Part shown: in pieces, positions 38,080 through 46,894 of the stretch
Layout of the letters: each line of letters opens with the position of its first letter
Position numbering within the stretch: position 1 is the first letter of the stretch
NCBI RefSeq assembly: GCF_014850955.1
Contig: NZ_JACXSS010000001.1
Coordinates: 2,108,001 to 2,172,000, forward strand
Reading direction: 5' to 3'
From: Methylomonas albis
Lineage (GTDB): Bacteria > Pseudomonadota > Gammaproteobacteria > Methylococcales > Methylomonadaceae
Length of the DNA stretch: 64,000 nucleotides
The notes under the pieces: model-generated
What the model was told of the DNA's origin: nothing
Seen by the model: only the letters and a program-made list of their open reading frames with translations
Databases searched by the model: none
Program-made: the position numbers and the translations under genes

Positions 38080-39243
38080 TTACTCCGGCAAATAGCGCAG
38101 CCACCACAGCCGTAACAGTTCCATGCGGAAACGGTGGCGGTCGGTGTCGAAATCGCAGACAAGAAAGCCGTCTTCCGCCAAAGTATTCAGCAGGCGTTGC
38201 AGATCTTTTTTCTGCAGTGCGTTATCGCCGATCAGCGGTAACAGACCGTCGATGGATAAGCCGGCTTCAGCCTCGGCCAGGTGTTCCAGGATAGCGAACA
38301 GCCGCCCTCTTATCGGATCGGTAAAGTTTTTGCGGACATGTTCGGGCCAGCTTTCGAAGTAATTGCGATTGGCGGGTTCCAGCAAGCGTTTGCGTGCTTC
38401 GCTAACTCGTTGGTTAGCGGTTTCGGCATCTTTGGCGGGAGCATCTTGTAGTTGTTTGCCAAAGGCTTCCAGATAAAAGGCAGACAGCCATCCCGAGGCG
38501 GCAACGATGGCTTGTGCCTCGCAGTCGCTAACTTCTCGGCGATGTTGAAAATAGCCTGCTTTGGCGCTGTCTTGCAACAAGGTTTGCGCGGCCTGAGGCG
38601 TTAACGGCAGTAATTCGTAAGGCTCCAAATTGTTGAAAGCGCCGATGTATTCGCCGCGCCGAGCCAAAGGTTCTATACCGATGGAGCCGGTAATCAGCCA
38701 GCGTAGTGTTGGAAAGCGTTCGCGAAATTCCCGCAAGCGGTAGGCAATGCTTTTAACTTGCGCCAAGCCGTTGGGCACCGATTCCAAATGCAACAAAAAT
38801 ATCGGTAACTCGTCGATCAATATCGCCCAGCGGTTTTGCTGGTCTTCGGCTAGTGTGGCGATTAAGTGTTCGGCGAAGGTTTCCCAATTCACGTTTAGTG
38901 CGCTTTGATACCAGGGGCCGGAGCCGCTCGAGGAACCCTTGATTACTTGATCCAAGCGTTGTTTGACGTTATCCAGCAAGGTTTCGCCATGGTCTCTTTT
39001 GTTCTCTATCGCTTGGCATAGTTTGTTGAAAAACGCGGCTTCGTCCCGGCAATGGGAAACGTCGAAACGTACTGCGATGTAGCCTTTTTCCGGGCCGCGT
39101 TCTTCCAGTCTTTCCAGTACAAATGTTTTACCCAGACGTCTTGGGCCAGGCATTAGCAGGTTTTTACCGTTATCAAAGCGATTGAAAATGTAATCGGTCT
39201 CGCAACGGCGGCCGTATGGGGCGGTATCGAAATCTAAAGTCAT
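38080..39243 (-). CDS. AAA/archaeal-type ATPase, first gene of a two-gene operon
   Basis: A 387-residue ATPase. Walker A is GPRRLGKTFVLERL near residues 33-46 and Walker B RWAILIDELPIFL near 140, followed by sensor-like WLITGSIGIEPL. The C-terminal end looks like a winged helix (LLPLIGDNALQKKDLQRLLNTLAEDGFLV). This matches the ATPase family that includes archaeal-type STAND-like proteins; no membrane segment or nuclease was seen. Palindromes lie 28 bp before its start. Its stop is followed after four bases by the TPR-NTPase start, so the two proteins very likely act together. Confidence 0.85.
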   Translation of the reverse strand: MTLDFDTAPYGRRCETDYIFNRFDNGKNLLMPGPRRLGKTFVLERLEERGPEKGYIAVRFDVSHCRDEAAFFNKLCQAIENKRDHGETLLDNVKQRLDQVIKGSSSGSGPWYQSALNVNWETFAEHLIATLAEDQQNRWAILIDELPIFLLHLESVPNGLAQVKSIAYRLREFRERFPTLRWLITGSIGIEPLARRGEYIGAFNNLEPYELLPLTPQAAQTLLQDSAKAGYFQHRREVSDCEAQAIVAASGWLSAFYLEAFGKQLQDAPAKDAETANQRVSEARKRLLEPANRNYFESWPEHVRKNFTDPIRGRLFAILEHLAEAEAGLSIDGLLPLIGDNALQKKDLQRLLNTLAEDGFLVCDFDTDRHRFRMELLRLWWLRYLPE

Positions 39244-39270
39244 AGAGGTTACTTCTGTGGAGGTTGTTTT

Positions 39271-39310
39271 TTATTTTAAAACATAATTGTTTTAAAATAA
39301 ATTTATTTTA
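39271..39310. promoter_or_regulatory. Overlapping AT palindromes before the NTPase operon
   Basis: TTATTTTAAAACA (39271-39283) and TGTTTTAAAATAA (39288-39300) are perfect reverse complements around a 4-base spacer. An overlapping perfect 18-bp palindrome, TAAAATAAATTTATTTTA, covers 39293-39310. Three copies of TTATTTTA-type half-sites result, 28 bp from the ATG at 39243. The location fits a repressor operator or UP-type promoter element. Confidence 0.65.
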
Positions 39311-39352
39311 ATATTGAGAGGTTAAAGGTCCGTAGATAAACAGCCTGCACCG

Positions 39353-39390
39353 CATCGTTCGCGATTGGTGCGGTTCGTAAACTCACCACA
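39353..39390 (+). repeat. Dispersed intergenic repeat, copy 1
   Basis: A 38-bp stretch beginning CATCGTTCGCGA and ending GTAAACTCACCACA. A close copy occurs inverted at 46339-46375. Between them only a few bases differ. It is non-coding in both places. Confidence 0.6.
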
Positions 39391-39567
39391 TCCTACGCTC
39401 GCTGGACATTTGCCATTGGCGGGTTCATTTCATTTGGCCGTTCTTGGCCGAACTAACACAATCAGCTAAGCGTTTGAGCATAAGGACCGTACGAATTTGG
39501 AAGCATATTCGTACGGAAAAAGGCCTCCCATTCTCGGAATACGCTTCGCTATTCCAGGCTACGCGGG

Positions 39568-39738
39568 CTAACGTTTCGCCAATTTCTCCGCTTCAACCTC
39601 AAGCAAGACCATCGCCACATGAGCTTTGCCGTCCGCGCACAAGAGCACTTGATCGAGATAACCGTCACAAACCGCTTCGATAAAGGCATCCCGGTATGCC
39701 TCGGAAACCCGGTGCGTATAGGGCAGCCAGGATGAAAC
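39568..39738 (-). pseudogene. Trans-aconitate-methyltransferase-like C-terminal fragment
   Basis: About 55 codons end at TAG 39568-39570 and read SSWLPYTHRVSEAYRDAFIE, then a segment ending KAHVAMVLLEVEAEKLAKR. This is the usual end of Tam-like methyltransferases (WLPY..., then HVxMxxLEVEA). No start codon or SAM-binding part is present; upstream is repeat DNA. The missing middle resembles the fragment at 10035-10245, which stops about where this begins. Confidence 0.65.
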
Positions 39739-39740
39739 GC

Positions 39741-40116
39741 TACGCGAAACCTATTTTAGAGGTCGGTTCGCGGACCGACAGCCGCGATACTTTCGCTACG
39801 AAAACCATCCATGGTTTTCGCCCTGCGGGCCAGCCTATCGGCTGTTCAAATTCGTTCCAGACGAATTTGTGCTTGTCCAAAGAAAAGTATCCAAAAGAAA
39901 GACACCCTACATGCCGCCAATGTCCTGCGCTTCTCGCTTTTGTCGAGGGTTTTTCGAAGGGGCATCCCAGCCCCTGCGAAAAACGCGCGGCATCTCTGTC
40001 GCGCCCCGTCGGGCAAATCTCGACAAAAGCTGCGATGCTCGGGGCGGCATGAAGGGATTTAAAAACCATGCCTTTGGCATTTTCCTGCTTCGCGTCTTTT
40101 TTGACTCCTCCTCAGT
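39741..40116. other. Gene-free repeat-like stretch between methyltransferase tail and leuA
   Basis: No supported gene. The sequence is full of short inverted repeats (for example GGTCGGTTCGCGGACCGAC near 39760) and a stretch whose translations look like the recurrent spurious ORFs of dispersed bacterial repeats. leuA ends at 40117 with no clear terminator. Confidence 0.5.
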
Positions 40117-41778
40117 TTAAATCGCACCCGTGGCCAAGCGATTGCAACCGCTGATCAACGCCTTGATCGATGCCGTAACGATGTTGGCGTCCATGCCGAC
40201 GCCATAGGCCGTGGTTCCGTTCGCTGCCGCCAGTTCGACAAAGGCGCAGGCCTGGGCATCGCCGCCGCTGCCGACTGAGCGTTCCTCGTAATTGCGTACC
40301 GACACTGCGCCGCCTAGGCCGTGCAAAGCATGGACGGCGGCGGCTATCGGGCCGTTACCTACGCCGGTTAATGTCTGCGGTTGACCGTCCCATTCGATTT
40401 GCAGTTGTATGCCTTGACCTTGGGAGTGCTCGAACAATTGATGGCCTCGATAACTCAATGGCTTTGCCAAATCCAGATAAGTCTGGGCAAACAACTGCCA
40501 CAACGATTCAGCGCCGATTTCGCCGCCGTGGCGGTCGGCGTGTTGTTGAACCACTCGCGAAAACTCGATCTGCAAACGGCGCGGCAGCACCACGCCGTAA
40601 TGGCTTTCCAACAAGTGGGCGATGCCGCCTTTACCGGACTGGCTGTTGATGCGGATCACCGCGTCGTAGCCGCGGCCGACGTCGGCCGGATCGAACGGCA
40701 GATACGGCACGTTCCAGACGCTATCGGGCTGCCTGGCGGCAAAGCCTTTCTTGATGGCGTCCTGGTGCGAGCCGGAAAATGCGGTGAACACCAACTCGCC
40801 GGCATAGGGTTGGCGGGGTGGTACGCTCAAGCCGGTGCAAGCCTCGAAATCGCCCACCACCTTATCGATGTCGGAAAAATCCAAGCCCGGCGCCACGCCC
40901 TGGGTATAAAGATTCAAGGCCAGCGTCACCAAGTCCACGTTGCCGGTGCGCTCGCCGTTGCCGAACAAGCAACCCTCGACCCGCTCGGCGCCGGCCATCA
41001 ACGCCAATTCGGCGGCGGCCACCGCCGTGCCACGGTCGTTGTGCGGATGCACGCTGAGGATAACGCTGTCGCGGCGGGCGATATGACGGTGCATCCATTC
41101 GATTTGGTCGGCGTAGACGTTCGGTGTCGCCGTTTCCACCGACGCCGGCAAATTGAGGATGATCTTGTTATCGGGTGTCGCGCCCCAGGCGGCGCTGACC
41201 GCATCGCACACCTCGACGGCGAAATCCGGCTCGGTGGCGGTGAAGGTTTCCAGGCTGTATTGCAAGCGCCACTGGGTTTGCGGCTGGTCGGCGGTCAATT
41301 GCTTGACCAAACGAACCGCATCGACGGCCATCGCCAATACCTCGGACCGGCTCATGCCCAATACCAGCTCGCGAAACGGTAGGGAGGTGGCGTTGACGAT
41401 ATGTACGATGGCCGAGCGCGCGCCGTGCAAGGCTTCGACGGTTCGGCGGAGCAACGGTTCGCGGGCGTGGCTGAGCACTTCGATGCTGACGTCGTCGGGT
41501 ATCAAGGCCTCGTCTATCAAGCGGCGCACGAAATCGAAATCGGTTTGCGAGGCCGACGGAAACGCCACTTCGATTTCCTTGAAACCGATGCCGCACAAGG
41601 TGCGAAACAGCCGCAGTTTGCGTTCGGCGTTCATTGGTTCGAACAAGGCTTGGTTGCCGTCGCGCAAGTCGGTGCTCATCCAGATCGGCGCTTGGCTGAT
41701 CGTGCGGTTGGGCCATCGGCGGTCGGCAAGCGCTATCGGCGGGAACGGGCGGTATTTGTGGGAAGGATCGGTCAACAT
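40117..41778 (-). CDS. leuA: 2-isopropylmalate synthase
   Basis: First committed step of leucine synthesis: acetyl-CoA plus 2-oxoisovalerate gives 2-isopropylmalate. At 553 residues it is of the longer class with the C-terminal regulatory domain. The DRE-TIM barrel shows [11 protein letters not shown] (about residues 34-44) and the metal-binding [17 protein letters not shown]. The [11 protein letters not shown] loop is present, and the back end contains [13 protein letters not shown] and a final [22 protein letters not shown] typical of leucine-feedback domains. It is divergent from an Lrp/AsnC gene 160 bp away, a likely regulator that would sense leucine or another amino acid. Confidence 0.95.
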   Translation of the reverse strand: MLTDPSHKYRPFPPIALADRRWPNRTISQAPIWMSTDLRDGNQALFEPMNAERKLRLFRTLCGIGFKEIEVAFPSASQTDFDFVRRLIDEALIPDDVSIEVLSHAREPLLRRTVEALHGARSAIVHIVNATSLPFRELVLGMSRSEVLAMAVDAVRLVKQLTADQPQTQWRLQYSLETFTATEPDFAVEVCDAVSAAWGATPDNKIILNLPASVETATPNVYADQIEWMHRHIARRDSVILSVHPHNDRGTAVAAAELALMAGAERVEGCLFGNGERTGNVDLVTLALNLYTQGVAPGLDFSDIDKVVGDFEACTGLSVPPRQPYAGELVFTAFSGSHQDAIKKGFAARQPDSVWNVPYLPFDPADVGRGYDAVIRINSQSGKGGIAHLLESHYGVVLPRRLQIEFSRVVQQHADRHGGEIGAESLWQLFAQTYLDLAKPLSYRGHQLFEHSQGQGIQLQIEWDGQPQTLTGVGNGPIAAAVHALHGLGGAVSVRNYEERSVGSGGDAQACAFVELAAANGTTAYGVGMDANIVTASIKALISGCNRLATGAI

Positions 41779-41938
41779 GGTTTTTAACTCCTCAAAACTG
41801 TAGGCGGTAGAATAGGCTAAACCGTCCGCCAGCCGATTGCGTTTATGTCCAATAAAAGATCATGGTTTGATAGAATATTGCCGTAATGTTGGGTAGTTTT
41901 TTGTTTTATTGTTTTGATAAAAGAATGGCGGGCATTTT

Positions 41939-42406
41939 ATGGAACTGGATAGATACGACAGGCAAATCTTGAACATCATGCAAACCGATGGCCGCATCAG
42001 CAATCAGGAACTGGCCGACCGCATCGGCCTGTCGCCTTCGCCGTGCTTGCGGCGGGTGCGTGCATTGGAGGAGGGCGGCCTGATCGTCGGTTACCGGGCG
42101 CTGCTAGATGCCAAGGCCTTGGGTTTGACGCTGATGGCCTTGATCCACATCTCGATGGACCAACACACGCCGGAACGTTTCAGCGCCTTCGAGGCGGCAG
42201 TTGCCGGGATTCCGGAAGTGATGGAATGCCTGCTGATCACCGGCCAAGCCGCCGACTACCAGCTCAAGGTCGCGGTCAAGGACTTGGACGCCTACCAGGA
42301 GTTGCTGCTGAAACGCATCACCGGCATTGCCGGTGTCAGCGGGGTACATACCAGCTTTGTGTTGCGGCGGGTAGTGGATAAAACGGCATTTCCGGTCGGA
42401 GCATGA
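41939..42406 (+). CDS. Lrp/AsnC-family transcriptional regulator
   Basis: A 155-residue feast/famine regulator. An N-terminal helix-turn-helix (DRQILNIMQTDGRISNQELA; LSPSPCLRRVRALEEGG, residues 6-50) is followed by an AsnC ligand-binding domain (MECLLITGQAADYQLKVAVKDLDAY, about residues 96-120). It is divergent from leuA with an AT-rich gap of 160 bp, so it probably controls leuA and itself. Lrp itself in enterobacteria is about 164 residues; this looks like one of the many local-acting members. Confidence 0.93.
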   Translation: MELDRYDRQILNIMQTDGRISNQELADRIGLSPSPCLRRVRALEEGGLIVGYRALLDAKALGLTLMALIHISMDQHTPERFSAFEAAVAGIPEVMECLLITGQAADYQLKVAVKDLDAYQELLLKRITGIAGVSGVHTSFVLRRVVDKTAFPVGA

Positions 42407-42603
42407 TCGTCCAGAACCCAATACTGGTAGAGGCTGCCTTCGCGTAGGCTCAAGGCGGCTCTGTTAAAACGTTTGACTACAATCAGCTCGCCTAATACCA
42501 TCCACCCACCAAAATCAGCTCCGGTAACAGCCTCAAAGCACCAAACACACGGCTTGTAATCTTGCTGGCCGAACTAATCGATGACCACCCCTTCAAGGAT
42601 CAG

Positions 42604-44379
42604 ATGAAAACCTATTTGACTTATTTAAGCGCGATATTGCTTTTGCTTAGCGCTTGCGCCGGTTCGCCGCCGCTAAAACCAGATGCCGTGGTACGCGGCG
42701 ATTACAGTTACCTCAAAGCCCATCTGACTTGGCTGATCGAGCAGGAAATGTCCGAACAGGACGTGGAAGGCCTGAGTATTGCCGTGGTGGACGATCAGCA
42801 GGTCGTTTGGGTGCAAGGTTTCGGTTATGCCGATCAAGACAACCGGATTGCCGCGACACCGGAAACGGTTTATCGAACCGGCTCCATCTCCAAGCTCTTC
42901 ACCGATACGCTGGTCATGCAACTGGCCGAGCAAGGCAAGCTGGATATAGATCAGCCGCTACAAACCTATCTGCCGAATTTTGCGATCAAAAGTCGCTTCC
43001 CGGATGCCGGGCCAATAACGCCGCGCAACATCATGAGCCATCATTCCGGTTTGCCGGGTGATAGAGGCAATGGCATGTGGACTAACAACCCGGCGCCGTT
43101 CAGTCAGCTTGTCGACCGGCTGAAAGACGAATATGCCGCCTATCCGCCCAATCGCATCTGGGCCTATTCGAATCTGGGCATCACCTTATTAGGGACGATG
43201 TTGGAAAGGCTGACCGGCGAGGATTTCAGTCCTTATGCCAACCGGCAGCTATTAAAACCACTGGGCATGACGCATGCGGCATTTGCGCCGGGCATAGCGG
43301 GAGAACTGACTTCCAAAGCCTATAAGAATGATCAGGAAAAGGCCGAAGTGGCACTGCGCGATATGCCGGCCGGCGGCTTAAATGCCAATGTTTTGGATCT
43401 AAGCCGTTTTATCGCCATGGTCTTGGCGGACGGCAAAGCCAATGGCCGGCAAATACTCAAGCCGGAAACCCTACATGAAATGCTGCGCCAGCAAAACCAG
43501 GACGTGGCGCTGGATGTGGGCAACAAAACCGGTTTGGGCTGGTTCTTGACCAGCAAGCCCGGTATCGGCGATGTGGCCGCACACGGCGGAGCAACGCTTT
43601 TTCACCGTAGCCTGTTGACGGTGCTGCCGGAACATAAATTGGGCGTAGTGGTGTTGGCGAACTCCCCGCCCACCGGCGATTTGATCGACAAAGTCACCGA
43701 TAAGGCCCTAAAACTGGCGATTGCGATAAAAACCGGTCAGCCGCTGCCGGAGGACGCCGAAACACCTGAAATCGAAACCCGCGGTTTAACCGCGCAACAG
43801 CAGCACACGGCAGCCGGGCAATATGCAACCGCGCTGGGTTACATCAAGTTAACCGCGGATGGCGACACTCTGGTCACCGAACTGAACGGCAAAAGCCTGG
43901 ATTTGGTCGGCAGGGACGACGGCAAATTCGGCATTCGCTACAAACTGTTGGGTTTGATTCCAATACAACCCAAGCAACTGGCCGAAGTCGGTGTATCGAT
44001 ACGGCATGTCGACGGCCATGATTTGGCGTTAGTCCATTGGCACGGTCAAACCTTTGTATTGGGCGAGAAAATCCAACCCGTACCGATTCCTGCGGCTATG
44101 CGTAGCCGTCTGGGCGAATACGAAATTGTCAATCTTGCCGAAGACGAGGCGATGGTTCCGGAAAAATGCGCTTTACGCGAGCGGGACGGCTTTTTGATGC
44201 TGGAGTATTCCATTCCCGCATTCGACCTGAATAACCTGACCCTCCCGATTGCACCGGTATCGGAAAACGCCGCCGTCATTCTTGGATTGGGACGCGGCAT
44301 GCAGGAAACCGTGCGGCTGGAGACGATTAATGGTCAAGAGTTTGTGGCCTATTCCGGGTATTTATTGCGGAAGAAATGA
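42604..44379 (+). CDS. Serine hydrolase, beta-lactamase/class C family lipoprotein
   Basis: A 591-residue protein with a lipoprotein signal (YLSAILLLLSACAG; lipobox Cys at residue 18), so it is expected to be membrane-anchored in the periplasm. The class C beta-lactamase-like catalytic SxxK is SISK (about residue 97), the Tyr motif is YSN (about residue 185), and a later HGG sits near residue 325. The last roughly 200 residues form a beta-rich extra domain of unknown function. Such proteins include esterases, D-aminopeptidases and cell-wall-acting enzymes, so true beta-lactamase activity is not implied. ATG 42604 was chosen because it starts the signal peptide. Confidence 0.88.
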   Translation: MKTYLTYLSAILLLLSACAGSPPLKPDAVVRGDYSYLKAHLTWLIEQEMSEQDVEGLSIAVVDDQQVVWVQGFGYADQDNRIAATPETVYRTGSISKLFTDTLVMQLAEQGKLDIDQPLQTYLPNFAIKSRFPDAGPITPRNIMSHHSGLPGDRGNGMWTNNPAPFSQLVDRLKDEYAAYPPNRIWAYSNLGITLLGTMLERLTGEDFSPYANRQLLKPLGMTHAAFAPGIAGELTSKAYKNDQEKAEVALRDMPAGGLNANVLDLSRFIAMVLADGKANGRQILKPETLHEMLRQQNQDVALDVGNKTGLGWFLTSKPGIGDVAAHGGATLFHRSLLTVLPEHKLGVVVLANSPPTGDLIDKVTDKALKLAIAIKTGQPLPEDAETPEIETRGLTAQQQHTAAGQYATALGYIKLTADGDTLVTELNGKSLDLVGRDDGKFGIRYKLLGLIPIQPKQLAEVGVSIRHVDGHDLALVHWHGQTFVLGEKIQPVPIPAAMRSRLGEYEIVNLAEDEAMVPEKCALRERDGFLMLEYSIPAFDLNNLTLPIAPVSENAAVILGLGRGMQETVRLETINGQEFVAYSGYLLRKK

Positions 44380-44461
44380 GTAAAACCTTTAGGATTAGCG
44401 GTTGCCAGTCAAAACGGGTTTTATGAGTGTGCCCAAGCTTGCCATCATCCAGCAATAAGGT

Positions 44462-44839
44462 ATGCCGATGAGTGAATTTATTGCTTATTTGCCGGAAATG
44501 TTCGAACTGTTCGGCACCATTCAGATCCGTAAGATGTTTGGGGGCTATGGCGTCTACCACGATGGCTTGATGTTCGCGCTGGTGGCGGACGATACTCTGT
44601 ATCTCAAGGCGGATGCCGAGAATGTTAAATTTTTCGAGGAACAGGGGCTTGCGCCATTCGTCTATCAGCGGGAAGGCAAGCTGGCGAAAATGTCCTATTA
44701 CCAGGCGCCGGCGGAATTCATGGAGGAGCGGGAGTTAGCCGCTATCTGGGCGCGCCGCTCGTACGATGCCGCGCGTAGAGCCCAACGTAAAAAACGCAAA
44801 AGCAAAACGGATACGGCGGTGATACGTCATTTAGACTGA
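44462..44839 (+). CDS. TfoX N-terminal domain protein
   Basis: A 125-residue protein with the TfoX/Sxy N-terminal domain only: IRKMFGGYGVYHDGLMFALVADDTLYLKAD (about residues 22-51) and MSYYQAPAEFMEE. Full Sxy/TfoX regulators of competence have a second domain that is missing here, as in many single-domain relatives. The C-terminus is strongly basic (RRAQRKKRKSK), which may bind nucleic acid. The start could be 44462 or the second ATG at 44468. It is not evidence for competence by itself. Confidence 0.85.
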   Translation: MPMSEFIAYLPEMFELFGTIQIRKMFGGYGVYHDGLMFALVADDTLYLKADAENVKFFEEQGLAPFVYQREGKLAKMSYYQAPAEFMEERELAAIWARRSYDAARRAQRKKRKSKTDTAVIRHLD

Positions 44840-44849
44840 TCCAGAATAC

Positions 44850-45335
44850 CTAATATCGAATAATGTTGAAACCTTCTTCCTGCTGAGGGGCTACGAAGTA
44901 ACTCGTGATTAGGTCAAATTCGGTATCAGCCACTACAAAAGCGTGAGTGCCAGACGCGTTTCTCGCACGTAAACGTGTCAAGCATTTGTCGTCCGACACA
45001 TCAAGAAAATGCAACATATGCTTTGATTCGGCTCTGTCAATAATAGACCTCATCCATTTTCTATTTCCCACGGTGTTGGCTGGAAAATCCAATACCACAG
45101 AGACACCTATACGAAGTAAATCGGTCACATGCGGCCCAATTGCTCCACGTAAACTCGAAGAATGCTTGACATAGTCTGCAACAGACTTGATGTTGTCTGG
45201 ATAAAGATGTGCAAGCCATACATCCTCGCTAATAATAACCGTGCCTGGTGTCTTGGCCAGTTCTTTTGCCAATGTCGATTTACCGGAGGCGATTTTTCCG
45301 CAGAGCAGATGCAATGTTGGCAGTAGCTTTGGCAT
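44850..45335 (-). CDS. AAA-type P-loop kinase-like protein
   Basis: A 161-residue P-loop protein of the AAA_33 (zeta-toxin/polynucleotide-kinase-like) group. Walker A is LLCGKIASGKSTLAKELA (about residues 10-27) and an acidic SEDVW follows (about 36), with VVLDFPANTVGNRKWM and LDVSDDKCLTRLRARN further on. It probably phosphorylates a small molecule, sugar or nucleic-acid end; substrate unknown. ATG 45335 starts one base after the stop of the NTF2-like gene, so the two are coupled. It is AT-richer than its flanks, which suggests acquired DNA. Confidence 0.82.
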   Translation of the reverse strand: MPKLLPTLHLLCGKIASGKSTLAKELAKTPGTVIISEDVWLAHLYPDNIKSVADYVKHSSSLRGAIGPHVTDLLRIGVSVVLDFPANTVGNRKWMRSIIDRAESKHMLHFLDVSDDKCLTRLRARNASGTHAFVVADTEFDLITSYFVAPQQEEGFNIIRY

Positions 45336-45336
45336 T

Positions 45337-45735
45337 TTATATGGCTCCCAGTAAGTCAGTGCCATACGAATTATCGATAACACAAAGCCACTTGCCGACA
45401 GGGTCTTCCCGAAAGACATAGGTGGCGCGCCTTGACATGCAACTCGTTACACCGGCAGCATCCGCCGTTTCCAGAACGGTTTCCATGATCACTAGAGCCG
45501 TATTCCCGCTCTGAATGACATGAATCGCGCCTTGTTTGGCCACAAGACTATGATTGAAATATTCGGCAATCGCGAGGAACGCCTTATGGATTTGTTCCTT
45601 GCCTGTAGCAATCAAGCCTGGCTTGATGACAAGCGTTGCATCGTCTGCGTAGAAAGCCATCAAGGTATCGAAGTCCTCTTCAGTGATTGCTTTGTCAGCA
45701 GCTTCGATAACTTGTTTAAGTGGATGGTATGCCAT
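45337..45735 (-). CDS. NTF2/SnoaL-like (DUF4440) protein
   Basis: A 132-residue protein of the SgcJ/EcaC-type NTF2-like superfamily, with ITEEDFDTLMAFYADDATLVIKPG (about residues 17-40) and WLCVIDNSYG near the end. The fold is a cone-shaped pocket used for varied small-molecule enzymes or binding proteins; no catalytic residue can be named. A good ribosome-binding site (AGGAG) precedes the ATG. It is followed directly by the P-loop gene and is preceded on the same strand by a leader ORF and terminator hairpin. Confidence 0.85.
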   Translation of the reverse strand: MAYHPLKQVIEAADKAITEEDFDTLMAFYADDATLVIKPGLIATGKEQIHKAFLAIAEYFNHSLVAKQGAIHVIQSGNTALVIMETVLETADAAGVTSCMSRRATYVFREDPVGKWLCVIDNSYGTDLLGAI

Positions 45736-45777
45736 ATCGATCTCCTAAGTAGGGTAAGTCACCAAGAGACAGGCAAT

Positions 45778-45801
45778 AAAAAACCCGCCTCAGGGCGGGT
45801 T
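45778..45801 (-). terminator. Intrinsic terminator/attenuator hairpin
   Basis: On the minus strand AACCCGCC pairs with GGCGGGTT across a CTGA loop (45782-45801) and is followed by a run of six T. It lies between the small leader ORF (45821-45883) and the NTF2-like gene on that strand, where it could end transcription early. Confidence 0.8.
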
Positions 45802-45820
45802 GCAGTAGAAAGTAAACGTG

Positions 45821-45883
45821 CTAACCCACCATTGGTGTAATGGTGGTAATAATAGCCAGCAGGGTTGGGAGCACGTTAGTCAT
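45821..45883 (-). promoter_or_regulatory. Candidate leader peptide (20 codons) of an attenuator
   Basis: A 20-codon ORF on the minus strand, MTNVLP...AIITTITPMVG, rich in Ile and Thr codons in a row. It overlaps a long-range stem (CGTGCT near 45817 with AGCACG near 45870) and an inner hairpin CCACCATT/AATGGTGG. It is followed after 20 bp by a terminator. This is the layout of amino-acid attenuators (for example thr and ilv leaders), though the gene after it is not biosynthetic and no strong ribosome-binding site was found. Confidence 0.5.
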
Positions 45884-45993
45884 GATGGGATGTTAACAGA
45901 AGCCATAGCGCCGATCAAACGATAAACTAGCTGAGCATTTTTAGAAATTCGGATCTGCGTGCAATAAAACAACGCTAACGGATCGAGCCGCAG

Positions 45994-46239
45994 TTGGTAT
46001 TGCTGGAACTAGCGGAACTGGAACAGGCCGTGCGGGCCTATCCCTTTCCCGACGCGCTGGCCATCATCAAGAAAGACAGCGAACGGTTTAGCCTGATCGA
46101 TCAGGTTTTCTACCTGCATGCGCCTGAAGGTATCGGCCGCTCGAAACTGGCGGCCCAGGCCGAAAAGCGTCTCGGTGTGGCGATGACGGGCCGCAATTGG
46201 CGAACGGTTTGCAAGCTCATCGAGCTGGCGAAAGCGTGA
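45994..46239 (+). pseudogene. DUF1697-family protein, C-terminal remnant
   Basis: About 78 residues match the end of DUF1697 proteins (VFYLHAPEGIGRSKLAAQAEKRLGVAMTGRNWRTVCKLIELA). The N-terminal half of the roughly 180-residue family is missing, and the upstream sequence is unrelated AT-rich DNA. A new start at 45994 could yield a small peptide but not the family fold. Confidence 0.7.
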
Positions 46240-46338
46240 AATCCTGACATAGCCAATCGTTCGCATGCCGACCGACGAAAACTCATCAGGTGAAACGAAC
46301 GTGCCAATTGCAACTTTTCAGCCTAACGCCGGGTACGC

Positions 46339-46375
46339 TGTGGTGAGTTTATGAACCACTCAGTTCGCGAACGAT
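46339..46375 (-). repeat. Dispersed intergenic repeat, copy 2
   Basis: Inverted copy of the 39353-39390 element. Its minus strand begins CATCGTTCGCGA and ends ATAAACTCACCACA. It lies between the DUF1697 remnant and the HxlR gene. Confidence 0.6.
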
Positions 46376-46422
46376 GTGCTTCACGCTGTTCAGCACGTCC
46401 TACGGTCCTAACCAACCAGCAG

Positions 46423-46785
46423 TTATGTTTCTAGCTGTGACGCCCTGAATTCAGATTCAATATCTCTTTGCACGGCTTTTATGTGTTGCAATATTTCCAA
46501 AATGCGTTTGCCGAAGTCGGTTAGATAATACTCTACGCGTGGCGGAATCTCAGGATAAGCCGTTTTACCGATTACCCCCAGTTCTATCATCCTAGAAAAG
46601 TAGTAACTTTGGACGCGAGTAGTCAGTCCCGGCAATGCCTTTTCAATTGCTCCCGGCCTACAAATTCCGTTCTGAATAGCGTCCAGGATTTTTAATGACC
46701 ATTTGCAGCCATAGACAGCAGAAATAGTCACGGCTACATCAGGGATATTACTTATTTTCTCCCGGTTTGATGCCATATCTGTCAT
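46423..46785 (-). CDS. HxlR-family transcriptional regulator
   Basis: A 120-residue HxlR-type winged helix-turn-helix (VTISAVYGCKWSLKILDAIQNGICRPGAIEKALPGLTTRV, residues about 18-56, then the wing IPPRVEYYLTDFGKRI). HxlR proteins usually have Cys or small-molecule sensing near the front; here a Cys occurs in YGCKW. ATG 46785 follows GAGG. It is divergent from the short-chain dehydrogenase gene 109 bp away, so it likely represses that gene. Confidence 0.88.
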   Translation of the reverse strand: MTDMASNREKISNIPDVAVTISAVYGCKWSLKILDAIQNGICRPGAIEKALPGLTTRVQSYYFSRMIELGVIGKTAYPEIPPRVEYYLTDFGKRILEILQHIKAVQRDIESEFRASQLET

Positions 46786-46894
46786 AAAAGTGCCTACCTC
46801 ACAAAAAAGTGCCCGCTTGTTGCCAAGGGCCTGTAATGCCAGGATTGTAGCCGGCAAATTTCTAAAATACAAAACGACAAGTGAGGAACTAAAC

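Noticed and set aside
39811..40120. Overlapping ORFs of about 80-110 codons before leuA
   Set aside because: They lie in palindromic repeat-like DNA in several frames; translations are low-complexity and match no family I know.
40381..41382. 333-codon ORF on the plus strand
   Set aside because: Exact antisense of leuA; GC-rich third-position shadow without domain motifs.
42407..42603. Small minus-strand ORF before the lipoprotein hydrolase
   Set aside because: Too short, no ribosome-binding site, and no conserved motif; may be a gene fragment but not supportable.
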